This document shows, piece after piece, positions 1 through 7,645 of a DNA stretch of 64,000 nt. The notes under the pieces are model-generated. The model saw only the letters and a program-made list of their open reading frames with translations, made no database searches and had not been told where the DNA came from. The stretch is from Prochlorococcus marinus str. MIT 9515 (GTDB lineage Bacteria > Cyanobacteriota > Cyanobacteriia > PCC-6307 > Cyanobiaceae). The stretch spans positions 1,364,001 to 1,428,000 of the forward strand of contig NC_008817.1 of assembly GCF_000015665.1 (NCBI RefSeq). The letters are read 5' to 3'. The stretch's first letter is position 1. The number at the start of each line of letters is the position of its first letter. A program made the translations under genes and the position numbers.

Positions 1-80
1 GAAATATGAATAATAAATACACTTTAAATTTTTTGGTTCATATGAACACGCAACTATCTTTTATACATTATTTTAGTTAG

Positions 81-311
81 ATGATACTTTTATTTTCCTA
101 CGTTAAATATTCTGAAGCTAGTTTTCCCATGACGGGTCAGTATACGGCTCTTTTACTTTTAACTACAGTTATTTGGATACTTCTTTGGTTTGGTTATAGA
201 CAAAACAAAATAAATGATGAAATAAAGAAAAAAGAAAAGGAAGAGAGAATTAACGCGAAAATCGAAAGGAGAAAAAAGTTAGAAAATTTGTATCCAAACA
301 GAAAAAAATAA
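81..311 (+). CDS. Hypothetical small membrane protein, 76 aa
   Basis: Unrecognised family. One hydrophobic helix lies at about residues 22-40, followed by a highly charged Lys/Glu-rich tail of about 35 residues that is probably a cytosolic coiled coil. An internal ATG at 129 gives a 60-aa version that keeps the helix, and neither start has a clear ribosome binding site. The layout (single helix plus basic tail) is common among the micro-proteins of this window. No function can be assigned. Confidence 0.6.
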   Translation: MILLFSYVKYSEASFPMTGQYTALLLLTTVIWILLWFGYRQNKINDEIKKKEKEERINAKIERRKKLENLYPNRKK

Positions 312-343
312 TTTTTAAAGCTATAAATTAATTGCTAAAAATA

Positions 344-496
344 TTAATTAGATTTTACTTTAGTTTTAGTTTTGAATTCGCTTCTAATTTCAATCAGCTT
401 TGAAATTTCTTCATTAAGTTCTTCTTCCGAATTGAAGCCTAATATATCGAAAGGCGTTAGACCTAAAGAAGCATCATTTTTATTAATTATTTCCAT
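344..496 (-). CDS. Hypothetical protein, 50 aa
   Basis: Short frame that begins MEIINKNDASLGLTPFDIL. The region is soluble and acidic (EEELNEEISKL) with a basic Lys/Thr tail. It is convergent with the gene ending at 311. The amphipathic helix in the middle and the balanced codon use suggest a real micro-gene, but I do not recognise a family. Confidence 0.5.
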   Translation of the reverse strand: MEIINKNDASLGLTPFDILGFNSEEELNEEISKLIEIRSEFKTKTKVKSN

Positions 497-757
497 TTTA
501 TTGATAATTTATTTTTATAGTAGATAGTTATTAAATTAAAGTAATTGCTTGGTGATTGATTCAAGATAATACTTACTGCTTTTGGATATAAACATGAAAT
601 ATAAATTTTTTGATAAATTACTTATGAATTCTCTTACCAATAAATCTCTTTACTAATTTTTAGAATCAAATCTTACGTTAGTTTCTTGATTCATCAGCTT
701 CTAATGACTACATAGAGACGGTATATTATTTAAATATAAATTTCAAATTTAAATATC

Positions 758-856
758 ATGGAAACTAACAAATTAAAGTCTCTCATGCAATATCTACCAG
801 GTTTTATTATTCTTTTATACGTGTTATTTTTAGCAGTAACAACATTTATAAAGTAA
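758..856 (+). CDS. Putative single-helix micro-protein, 32 aa
   Basis: ATG at 758 opens 32 codons: a short polar start, then one hydrophobic helix (residues about 13-30) ending in Lys. It ends 21 bp before the TTG of the permease gene at 878 and may be co-transcribed with it. Support rests on length, hydrophobic pattern and position only. Confidence 0.4.
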   Translation: METNKLKSLMQYLPGFIILLYVLFLAVTTFIK

Positions 857-877
857 AAATTTTAAATATAATTCATT

Positions 878-1753
878 TTGATTGGAATCATTTCCGCCTT
901 TGGAGCAGCAATATCTTGGACTTATGCATGCTTCATATGGCGATCTCAGACAACAAAGTATAAATCCATTGATATAAATTTAATTAAAAATATAATCGCA
1001 TTTTTAATTTTTTTACCTGCATTTTTCAATATCAGCATTTTAACTAATTCAAAATCTATACTTACTCTTTTACTAAGTGGAGTTGTAGGAATAGGTTTAG
1101 GAGATACTTTTTATATAAAGTCATTACAGATAATTGGCACTAGAAGAACTCTATCTATTGAAACATTATCTCCACTATTAGCAGCACTATCTGGTGAAAT
1201 TTTTATTAATGAAAATTTAGCACTTAGATCTTATGTAGGGATTGCAATAATATCAACTTCACTTTTCATTTTACTTAGACAAAGAACTAACCTTGTAGTT
1301 GATAATATGAACCCCATTACAGAACACAATAATTTTAAAATTTATATATTTCCTTTTTTATCAGTTTTGTTTGCTGTATCAGGGGGGCTTTTATCTAGAA
1401 TAGTATTTTTATATAGCGATCTATCCCCTTTCCAAACAACAGAGATAAGGTTACTTGGGGCAATAATATTTTTAATAATAATAAAAAATTTTAGAATTAA
1501 TTTTTTCCTTAAGAAATTAAATAACAATGATCAAAAAAGATTTTTACTCTCAATATTTTTAGGAACAAATTTAGGCATACTACTACAACAAATTGTTTTC
1601 AAGACTCTTCCTTTAGGTATAGGGTGGACTTTGCTTAGTACCTCTCCAGTGATTTCTCTTTTTTTCGCCAATAAAGAAGAAGGAAAGATAACAAAAAGCA
1701 TAATATTGTTTACTACATTATTATTTTTAGGTTTATGTTTAATAATTCTATGA
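878..1753 (+). CDS. DMT-superfamily (EamA-type) permease, 291 aa
   Basis: The protein has about ten hydrophobic helices in two similar halves, the layout of the drug/metabolite transporter (EamA) superfamily, and close to the usual length of about 290 aa. Conserved-looking features are the GVVGIGLGDTFYIKSL segment and the helix-4 stretch ETLSPLLAALSGEIF. The likely role is export or uptake of a small metabolite at the inner membrane; the substrate cannot be read from sequence. The start is TTG, because no ATG precedes the first helix. Frames on the other strand (1342-1527 and 1531-1800) are shadows. Confidence 0.85.
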   Translation: MIGIISAFGAAISWTYACFIWRSQTTKYKSIDINLIKNIIAFLIFLPAFFNISILTNSKSILTLLLSGVVGIGLGDTFYIKSLQIIGTRRTLSIETLSPLLAALSGEIFINENLALRSYVGIAIISTSLFILLRQRTNLVVDNMNPITEHNNFKIYIFPFLSVLFAVSGGLLSRIVFLYSDLSPFQTTEIRLLGAIIFLIIIKNFRINFFLKKLNNNDQKRFLLSIFLGTNLGILLQQIVFKTLPLGIGWTLLSTSPVISLFFANKEEGKITKSIILFTTLLFLGLCLIIL

Positions 1754-1827
1754 GATAAATACATGTAATAAATACTCATGTTATTAAAAAAAACAATCAA
1801 TAAAATTATTTTAGAAATGTCTTTAAT

Positions 1828-1944
1828 ATGAAAATCCTAAAGAAAAAGAGACTTGGTATTTTTGAAGTGTATATTATTTTCTTATCATGCATATATACGG
1901 GCTATATAGGTTATAAAGCTTTATTGAGTACATTATTTACCTAA
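1828..1944 (+). CDS. Putative micro-protein, 38 aa
   Basis: A basic N-terminus (MKILKKKRLG) is followed by one membrane helix (about residues 12-35). It lies 74 bp downstream of the DMT permease on the same strand. Its last 8 bp overlap the end of the convergent gene at 1937-2080. The family is not recognised. Confidence 0.45.
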   Translation: MKILKKKRLGIFEVYIIFLSCIYTGYIGYKALLSTLFT

Positions 1945-2080
1945 ATTGATTTATCTCTTGAACTGACTTTATCAAGTGGCCTCCATCTTGATCATCATCA
2001 TCACTTGAAGCAAAAAATATACAATATATTCCTAGTGAAGCTATAGATAAAGAAATAGAAAGTGCTGAGAGCTCATCCAT
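1937..2080 (-). CDS. Asp-rich single-helix micro-protein, 47 aa
   Basis: An N-terminal membrane helix (about residues 5-25) is followed by the acidic motif SSDDDDQDGGHLI and a short polar tail. The same architecture, helix then Asp run then DGG-x-LI, occurs at 3224-3403 and 28300-28446, so this is a local paralogous family. Function is unknown. The acidic cluster could bind divalent cations or a basic partner, which is inference. Confidence 0.6.
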   Translation of the reverse strand: MDELSALSISLSIASLGIYCIFFASSDDDDQDGGHLIKSVQEINQFR

Positions 2081-2549
2081 CAAATAAAATTTTTTCTTAA
2101 TCCTAATAGAAAAGAAAATAAAAATCTGTAAATTTGTTAACAGTCTCAGTGTTTAAAACTTAGTTTTGTTTTATTTTTACTGATAACATATGACTATTTT
2201 GAAAGAATTTTTGAAGGAATTTCTTATAAAATCGCCACACAACGCAAGTTAATTATTCAGTATGGATTTAGGATTAGCCCATTTAGGAATGTGAACCATT
2301 AATTTCCAATTAAATCACAAGGAGAGTGAAATTTGTTAATCATTGCAGAATAAACAAAAATCTAAACTAAGGCAGAATAGTCAAGGAATTTTTTTTATTC
2401 CCTTAAGTTATCTCTTGTGATTTATAAATAATCAAAAGTAAAAAAATTCTTTAGATTAGGAGATTAAAAAATTTTAATACGATTAAATAAATTTGAGTAC
2501 CAATTTAAAAATTACTATTAGATTGATTCTTAAATCATATATTTTTTTT
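2081..2549. other. Gene-poor stretch with a spaced inverted repeat
   Basis: No credible gene was seen. The arms AAATCACAAG (2312-2321) and CTTGTGATTT (2414-2423) are perfect 10-bp complements 92 bp apart. Between them lies an imperfect hairpin of AAGGAAT and TTCCCTT around a T-run. A 10-codon frame at 2262 (MDLGLAHLGM) is too short to call. Confidence 0.35.
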
Positions 2550-2726
2550 ATGACTTTCACTGATAAAGAATATTTCGAAGTTATCGAAAAGAACGAGACA
2601 GTAAAAGAAGCTTATGAATTAATAAAACAAACTTGTATTAATCTACAAAAACAAACTAATTGTCCTGAAGAGGATATAGAGAATTTTCTAAAATTTATTT
2701 CAAAACAATTAAAATTTAATGAATAA
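2550..2726 (+). CDS. CPxE-motif small protein, 58 aa
   Basis: ATG at 2550 begins MTFTDKEYFEVIEKNETVKE; a longer frame from TTG 2493 would add a hydrophobic leader and looks less likely. The helical protein carries LQKQTNCPEEDIENFLKFI. The same pattern (helix, then CPxE, then Ile/Val and a second helix) is seen in the proteins at 9035-9247 and 40692-40916. The pattern resembles a two-helix bundle with a conserved Cys-Pro turn. Function is unknown. Confidence 0.6.
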   Translation: MTFTDKEYFEVIEKNETVKEAYELIKQTCINLQKQTNCPEEDIENFLKFISKQLKFNE

Positions 2727-2791
2727 TAATTCTTTTTAGAAGAAATTCATCATTAAGAACACTTTTAAAATTATTTATCAGCATTAAAAGC

Positions 2792-2920
2792 TTAAATATC
2801 TTTTTTAGGATTTGTATTCATACTAGAAGTTCCATTAGCAGCTTTAACATAGAAAAAGAAACCTACTATTCCAGCAATACCAAAAATTGCACCTAAAGAG
2901 TTAAAAGAGAAAGAGAACAT
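2792..2920 (-). CDS. Putative single-helix micro-protein, 42 aa
   Basis: The frame begins MFSFSFNSLGAIFGIAGIV, a Gly/Ala/Phe-rich membrane helix, and ends with a polar tail (NTNPKKDI). It looks like many short thylakoid- or membrane-associated peptides of picocyanobacteria, but I cannot name a family. Confidence 0.5.
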   Translation of the reverse strand: MFSFSFNSLGAIFGIAGIVGFFFYVKAANGTSSMNTNPKKDI

Positions 2921-3223
2921 AAAAAACTATAAAATCAAGATAAATAATAGTTTTTGAATCCAAATTCCACAATTATTGTTAAGTAACATTTATCACATTG
3001 ATATATCTCAAGACGTCAATATCAAAAAATTCCAAGGAAATTTCTAAGTAAAAATTTATCTGATGACATCAAAAAAGGAGAAATTTTCTTATTAAATAAT
3101 TCTCCAAACCCCTTACATCACAAGTATAAATTTAATTTTTCATTGCGTATTTAGAAAAACTAGTAGGCTAGAAGATACATCAAAATATCCACAATTTATA
3201 TTTTTTTAGTTTATGTTGGATAT

Positions 3224-3403
3224 ATGACAGAAATTTACACATCAAGTTCATCGATTAGTCCATTTGCGGCTATATTATGGTGTTTTTACCCTCTAGCAAT
3301 ATTAGTTTTAGTTGAATTATTTTTAGGTGGTGGCTTTGATGATGACAATGACGATCAAGACGGTGGAATGCTAATACCTGCATATTCAAGTTCAAAAAAT
3401 TAA
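3224..3403 (+). CDS. Asp-rich single-helix micro-protein, 59 aa
   Basis: One membrane helix (about residues 13-34) is followed by GGGFDDDNDDQDGGMLIPAY and a Ser/Lys end. It is a paralogue in layout of 1937-2080 (minus strand) and 28300-28446 (minus strand): helix, Asp cluster, then DGG with hydrophobic residues. A second micro-gene follows 43 bp downstream. Confidence 0.65.
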   Translation: MTEIYTSSSSISPFAAILWCFYPLAILVLVELFLGGGFDDDNDDQDGGMLIPAYSSSKN

Positions 3404-3446
3404 ATTTAATTTCTTGAACAATACATAAGCTCCTTACCAAAAAAAA

Positions 3447-3584
3447 ATGGGTAATACATTAATATCACTCATATTATTGTCGCTTCTCATTCTTATCTTC
3501 ATTTCATGGTTAACAACAAAAACATTAAAAGAAGGTAGAGAAGCTCTTAAAGAAATTGGAAATTTAGAAAATAAAAAAAAATAA
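3447..3584 (+). CDS. Small membrane protein, 45 aa
   Basis: A hydrophobic helix (residues about 5-22, Leu/Ile-rich) is followed by a basic amphipathic tail (TKTLKEGREALKEIGNLENK). It is preferred over the antisense 87-codon frame at 3434-3697, which has poor composition and overlaps this gene completely. Confidence 0.5.
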   Translation: MGNTLISLILLSLLILIFISWLTTKTLKEGREALKEIGNLENKKK

Positions 3585-3845
3585 TATTTACTCAATCGAT
3601 ATTTACGTACAAATAAGCTACAAGAAATTAAACTTAAAATTTCTAAAGAATTATTAGAAAACTTATTTTCCCTTATTATAAAAGTAATTTCTTTCATATT
3701 AATATTTATGATGTCCTACTAGAACGGTTTAAAACTCTATTTGGACAAGGTTTAATTTTTAACATTTATTTTAAATTAAAGAAAAACTACTCATTAAAGT
3801 AGATTAAATTTTGCTTTAATAAATTTATTCTGATGAGATCTTAAA

Positions 3846-3944
3846 ATGCATCTTAATTCCCTACTTTATATTTTTTCCATATCTTTATTTATTTATGTCA
3901 TGGCACTATTTTGGAGAGACCTTCCTAATCAAAAAAAGAAGTGA
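3846..3944 (+). CDS. Putative single-helix micro-protein, 32 aa
   Basis: The frame is MHLNSLLYIFSISLFIYVMA followed by LFWRDLPNQKKK, a typical hydrophobic helix with a positively charged end. It sits 20 bp before the next micro-gene at 3964 and is probably co-transcribed with it. Confidence 0.45.
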   Translation: MHLNSLLYIFSISLFIYVMALFWRDLPNQKKK

Positions 3945-3963
3945 AAAGTAATTATTTTTAATA

Positions 3964-4188
3964 TTGTTGACCATACCAATTTATTTAGTTATTAATTTAA
4001 TAATGTTTATATTAATTTTATATATGCCAATTGAACCATCAAATAATTCCAAAGAAAAAGATTTTTCTAAGTCTTTAAGAATTGAGAAAGAAAACATTAT
4101 ATGTAAGGACGGCTTTTGTACATTACCCAATCAAAATGAAAATCCAAACATGATAGAAAATAATGTGAATTTGTTTGATCCTATTTAA
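3964..4188 (+). CDS. Hypothetical membrane-anchored protein, 74 aa
   Basis: A TTG start gives an N-terminal hydrophobic helix (about residues 3-22) and then a polar domain with two cysteines in IICKDGFCTLPN (C-x4-C). The helix plus a small Cys-containing domain suggests a periplasmic or lumenal anchored peptide with a possible disulfide or metal site. No family is recognised. Confidence 0.5.
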   Translation: MLTIPIYLVINLIMFILILYMPIEPSNNSKEKDFSKSLRIEKENIICKDGFCTLPNQNENPNMIENNVNLFDPI

Positions 4189-4272
4189 TTCCGGGGATCT
4201 AAACCGAAGCAAAAATATTTAAGTTAATACTCCTCTAAAATAAACTTTATTCGGTTAATAAATTTTTTAAAA

Positions 4273-4608
4273 ATGTATAGTAAAATTTTTAATGCCTATC
4301 AAGAATTTTGGCTTAAAGCTACGGATTTCGAGAGTAAAACCACAAGATTGGATTGGTGGTATGTTCAACTAGCAAATGTCGCGATATCTATTATCGCTAT
4401 CCCAATTTTTTTAAGAACATTTGGTTTTAACGTTTATGGGTTAATATGTATTCTGCCTCAAATAGCTATTGATATTAGAAGATTGAAGGACTTTGGCAAG
4501 AACTGGAAATGGATTTTTATAAATTTACTACCAGTTTTTGGATGGTTAATATGGTTTATATGGCTGGGGTTTGGTAAATCTGGGAATGGAAGGTCTAAAT
4601 TTATTTAA
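4273..4608 (+). CDS. DUF805 family inner-membrane protein, 111 aa
   Basis: This matches the DUF805 pattern: an N-terminal amphipathic segment with aromatic residues (FNAYQEFWLKATDFESKTTR), the DWWY segment, then helices with IDIRRLKDFGKNWKW, the family's RRLHD-like signature, and a last helix ending GKSGNGRSKFI. Length is normal for the family. Members are integral membrane proteins of unknown biochemical role. The antisense strand carries nothing credible. Confidence 0.85.
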   Translation: MYSKIFNAYQEFWLKATDFESKTTRLDWWYVQLANVAISIIAIPIFLRTFGFNVYGLICILPQIAIDIRRLKDFGKNWKWIFINLLPVFGWLIWFIWLGFGKSGNGRSKFI

Positions 4609-4624
4609 AAAAAATATTTAAACA

Positions 4625-4756
4625 TTAACCTAAAGAATCTAGATCTCTACGATGGTGAACTGAATTTTCTTTATTATTCGAAGTGTTTTCTTTTGTATTT
4701 TTATTCAAATTCTTTTTAGTAGCAAGAATCGAAAAGGGTGTAATAAGATTTTTCAT
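4625..4756 (-). CDS. Hypothetical micro-protein, 43 aa
   Basis: The frame begins MKNLITPFSILATKKNLNKN and continues with an Asn/Lys/Thr-rich hydrophilic stretch ending HHRRDLDSLG. There is no membrane helix. It lies downstream of the AAACCGWAC direct repeat (4822-4852), whose nearer end is 65 bp from this start. Support is modest. Confidence 0.4.
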   Translation of the reverse strand: MKNLITPFSILATKKNLNKNTKENTSNNKENSVHHRRDLDSLG

Positions 4757-4821
4757 AACAATATCTAATTTCTAATAACCTAATCAAAAGATGATCACAA
4801 ATGAGGTTACTTTTCATATTT

Positions 4822-4852
4822 AAACCGAACAATTATGTTCATTAAACCGTAC
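4822..4852 (-). promoter_or_regulatory. Direct repeat AAACCGAAC-N13-AAACCGTAC
   Basis: Two 9-bp units, 22 bp apart (two helical turns), read as AAACCGAAC (4822-4830) and AAACCGTAC (4844-4852). The same pair with the same spacing stands at 28563-28593, also upstream of a minus-strand micro-gene. The strict spacing suggests a tandem binding site for a dimeric regulator, for example an OmpR-type response regulator. The regulator is unknown. Confidence 0.5.
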
Positions 4853-4885
4853 CAAAAGACAAAAGCACCTAGAAAAATATGGTTT

Positions 4886-5266
4886 TTACTTTTTTACTTT
4901 TTTACTTTTTTTAAAATCCACAAAAGTAACCTTATTACGAAACTCTAATTGTTTTTTTAAAATTCTGAATACATGCCATTCACATTCAGTTAACTTTTGA
5001 AATTGATCAAGAGTTTCTTTATCTTCTTCATCAAATTTATCAAAAATGTCAGATATCCCCAAACTATTTAATGCAATAAATTTCTCTGCCACTTCTTCAG
5101 GCTTTTGACCTGAAGCAAACTCATCAAAAGCCTCATAAGAATTTAATTTTCTAGTTAACCAACTAAACCACAATTCAGATTCACTATTATTCTCCTCTCT
5201 GACTATTTTCTTCATATAAAGATCATTTACTACATTAATGATTATTGGTGATTCTTTATTTGGCAC
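4886..5266 (-). CDS. Hypothetical acidic protein, 126 aa
   Basis: A soluble, helix-rich protein with many Glu/Asp residues (SDIFDKFDEEDKETLDQFQK) and a Lys-rich end (FKKSKKVKK). The longest frame uses GTG at 5266; an ATG at 5215 (MKKIVREENN) is an alternative. The 3' end overlaps a T-rich repeat on the plus strand (TTTTTAC units near 4879-4915), which encodes the Lys tail and could vary in length. No family is recognised. Confidence 0.65.
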   Translation of the reverse strand: MPNKESPIIINVVNDLYMKKIVREENNSESELWFSWLTRKLNSYEAFDEFASGQKPEEVAEKFIALNSLGISDIFDKFDEEDKETLDQFQKLTECEWHVFRILKKQLEFRNKVTFVDFKKSKKVKK

Positions 5267-5421
5267 CTGTACAATTACTCATATTTATTTTTTAAAGGAT
5301 TATTAAAAAGAATACTTCAAGTAATTCTTGATTTTTAATAAGAGAAGACTTTACCTTTAAGAACAAAAACCAACAAAATTTCATTATGGTTTTTTATTAT
5401 AGAGATCTAATAAAAAAAAAG

Positions 5422-5565
5422 CTAAGAAAAAATTTTATTGAGCAAACAATTTCTATACTTCTTTAGCATTTTTTCCATCAAAATTTCATCCATAATCGAA
5501 ACATTTGGAACTCTAGGAATGATAGAAGTATTTTTTTCTAGCTTATTGAAAATACTATAATTCAC
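5422..5565 (-). CDS. Possible micro-protein with GTG start, 47 aa
   Basis: The frame begins GTG at 5565 and contains NTSIIPRVPNVSIMDEILME and a basic end. It has good amphipathic character but no ATG near its start and no clear ribosome binding site. The rest of 5267-5794 holds nothing else I can support. Confidence 0.3.
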   Translation of the reverse strand: MNYSIFNKLEKNTSIIPRVPNVSIMDEILMEKMLKKYRNCLLNKIFS

Positions 5566-5794
5566 CTTTGAGAGGAAACTCTAGCGAAAGAAAAATCTTT
5601 AATAAGAGTAAAATCAAAAACAAATGAAAGACTTAAAAAAAATCAAAATTCATAAAATTTAGCAAGAAATTCAAAAGTTAATTTTGGGAAATAATTCCAA
5701 AATAAGCAAAATAATTAACTTCAAAAACAAAAAAATAAGGTATGGAATTCAAGATTTTTAGTTTTTAATATAAAAATATGGCTTATAAGGAGTT

Positions 5795-5950
5795 ATGGAT
5801 AAACAACATCTTGTAGATTTAATCTCCAGCAGTTTGATTAACGAAAGCCAAAATCTCAAATCAAGGGAAAGTTCTAGTGAAATAATAAATTATTTAAATA
5901 AATTAAATTTAGAGCAATTAAGAACCATGTCTAAAGAATTTATTCTCTAG
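5795..5950 (+). CDS. LVD/NYL-family micro-protein, 51 aa
   Basis: Preceded by AAGGAGTT, a good ribosome binding site. It aligns without gaps with the protein at 16104-16253 (minus strand): LVD near residue 6, ES near 17, SR near 23, NYL near 32, then QL and a KE end. The family looks like a two-helix soluble protein. Function is unknown; the duplication itself supports both as genes. Confidence 0.65.
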   Translation: MDKQHLVDLISSSLINESQNLKSRESSSEIINYLNKLNLEQLRTMSKEFIL

Positions 5951-6052
5951 ATATCAAAGAAATCATAAAAGTTCTATTAGAAACCAAATCTTAGTAAAGA
6001 TAAATGAAAAAATCAGTTCAAACCAAAAACCCTAATATTACCTATCTATTTA

Positions 6053-6092
6053 AATAAGCGCCTTATTCCAGCTATCTTTAAATAGCTTTTTT
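6053..6092 (+). promoter_or_regulatory. Tandem hairpins in the RRM gene leader
   Basis: Hairpin 1 is AATAAG-CGC-CTTATT (6053-6067). Hairpin 2 is AGCTAT-CTTTAA-ATAGCT followed by five T (6070-6092), an intrinsic-terminator shape ending 6 bp before the ATG at 6099. A terminator-like hairpin this close to a start codon suggests attenuation or temperature-dependent control of the RNA-binding protein. Confidence 0.5.
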
Positions 6093-6098
6093 AAAATT

Positions 6099-6389
6099 AT
6101 GACAATTTTCATTGGAAATTTATCATGGAACACTGAAGAGAAGGATCTTAAAGACCTTTTCAATACTTATGGTGAAGTTACAAAATGTATGATTCCTTTA
6201 GAGAGAAATTCAAGAAGAAAAAGAGGTTTTGGCTTTGTCGAAATGACCAGTGAAAGCTCAGAAAAAACTGCGATTGATGATTTGCAAGATGTCGAATGGA
6301 TGGGCAGGGAAATTAGAGTTTATAAGGCGGAGCAAAGAGATCGCTCTTCAACGAAAAATAGACGTTATGGTATTAAAAAAAATAGTTAA
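6099..6389 (+). CDS. RRM-domain RNA-binding protein, 96 aa
   Basis: One RNA recognition motif fills residues 2-80, with RNP2 IFIGNL at 3-8 and RNP1 RGFGFVEM at 42-49, both with the aromatic residues that stack on RNA bases. A short basic tail (KNRRYGIKKNS) follows. This is the Rbp family of cyanobacteria, many of which are cold-induced and some of which are involved in thylakoid mRNA localisation (established for the family, not shown here). The leader holds two hairpins. The frame at 6250-6435 is a shadow. Confidence 0.9.
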   Translation: MTIFIGNLSWNTEEKDLKDLFNTYGEVTKCMIPLERNSRRKRGFGFVEMTSESSEKTAIDDLQDVEWMGREIRVYKAEQRDRSSTKNRRYGIKKNS

Positions 6390-6524
6390 GAAGCCTCTTC
6401 TTTATTATTTACTTCTTAGTTTTTTTGAAAAATAAATTCCTAAAAACTGTATAAATAAGAAGCCTTTTATTTATTTATGTAGCCTAAAGAATCATAATAA
6501 AAGTAGGCATAAAATAAAATTATT

Positions 6525-7535
6525 TTGGAAAAAGTTTTAGTTACTGGAGCATCTGGGTTTATTGCTTTGCACTGCATCCATGAGCTCCTAAAAGAAGGTT
6601 ATATCGTAAAAGGATCTCTTAGAAATATGAAAAGAGCAGAGGAAGTAAGAAAATCTCTTAAGATAGATTCAGAAAATCATAAGCTGGAATTTTGTAAACT
6701 TGACCTTCTACATGATGAGGGTTGGGATGAAGCAGCCTTTGATTGTGATTATCTTCTTCATGTCGCATCTCCTTTTACTATCGCAGAACCAAAAAGAGAA
6801 TCTCTTCTAATCAATCCTGCATTGGAAGGTACTATAAGGGCATTAAATGCTTCAAAAAAATCCTCTAAAGTCAAAAAAGTTGTTCTAACTTCTTCAATGG
6901 CGGCAATTGCTTATGGACATGATAAGCAGTTATGTACGCCTCAAGACTGGACAGACACAACAAAAAACGTCGGCGCTTATGTAAAAAGTAAAACAATTGC
7001 AGAGAAAGCTGCATGGGATTTTGTTCATAATGACAATGATCATTCTTTTTCAATGACAACTATTAATCCTGGAATGGTTTTCGGTCCACTGCTCAGCGAT
7101 GATATTGATGGGGCTTCGGCAGAACTTCTTTCAAAAATGATTAATGGTAAATTCCCGGCATTACCAGATGCTTATTTTACTGTCGTTGATGTAAGAGATG
7201 TCGCTAAGTTGCATGTCGATTCTCTTAGAAATAATAAAAGTGATAATAAAAGAATTATTGCGACTTCTCCCCAAGGGATAAATATCATGAAAATTTCAAA
7301 AATTTTAAGAAAAAATGGTTATACAAAAACACCTCAAAAATTTATCCCAACAAAAATGATAAATTCTCTTGCGTCTTTTAATAAAGAGATGAAAAGTATG
7401 GCTAATATGGTTAATAGAGGTTCTTATGGTGCTGATATTTCAGAAACTATTTCTATATTTAATTGGGAACCAATTTCACTAGAAAAAACATTAATTGATA
7501 TGGGTAATTCTTTAAAACAAATTTCAACCAAATAA
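6525..7535 (+). CDS. Extended SDR, dihydroflavonol-4-reductase-like, 336 aa
   Basis: NAD(P)-dependent extended short-chain dehydrogenase/reductase. The Rossmann nucleotide-binding motif is VTGASGFIALHC at 5-16. The active-site triad is visible as TSS (122-124) and Y152-x3-K156 in AYVKSK. DVRDVAKLHVDSL is the typical helix of the dihydroflavonol-reductase/cinnamoyl-CoA-reductase subgroup, and length is normal. The substrate is unknown; in bacteria this group reduces aldehydes, ketones or sugar derivatives. The start is TTG at 6525, with the Rossmann strand beginning at residue 3. Confidence 0.9.
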   Translation: MEKVLVTGASGFIALHCIHELLKEGYIVKGSLRNMKRAEEVRKSLKIDSENHKLEFCKLDLLHDEGWDEAAFDCDYLLHVASPFTIAEPKRESLLINPALEGTIRALNASKKSSKVKKVVLTSSMAAIAYGHDKQLCTPQDWTDTTKNVGAYVKSKTIAEKAAWDFVHNDNDHSFSMTTINPGMVFGPLLSDDIDGASAELLSKMINGKFPALPDAYFTVVDVRDVAKLHVDSLRNNKSDNKRIIATSPQGINIMKISKILRKNGYTKTPQKFIPTKMINSLASFNKEMKSMANMVNRGSYGADISETISIFNWEPISLEKTLIDMGNSLKQISTK

Positions 7536-7645
7536 ACCAATAACATGGTTATAGCCATAGTTTTCGTATATCTTAAATTTATAACTTTACCACGATAATT
7601 TTTAACTCGACTATCCTATCTATAGAGAATCAAAGAAAAATTTAT

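Noticed and set aside
2262-2294. Ten-codon frame MDLGLAHLGM
   Set aside because: Too short to support without conservation data, though its residues look protein-like.
3434-3697. 87-codon minus-strand frame
   Set aside because: It lies antisense to a better micro-gene (3447-3584) and has poor composition for a protein.
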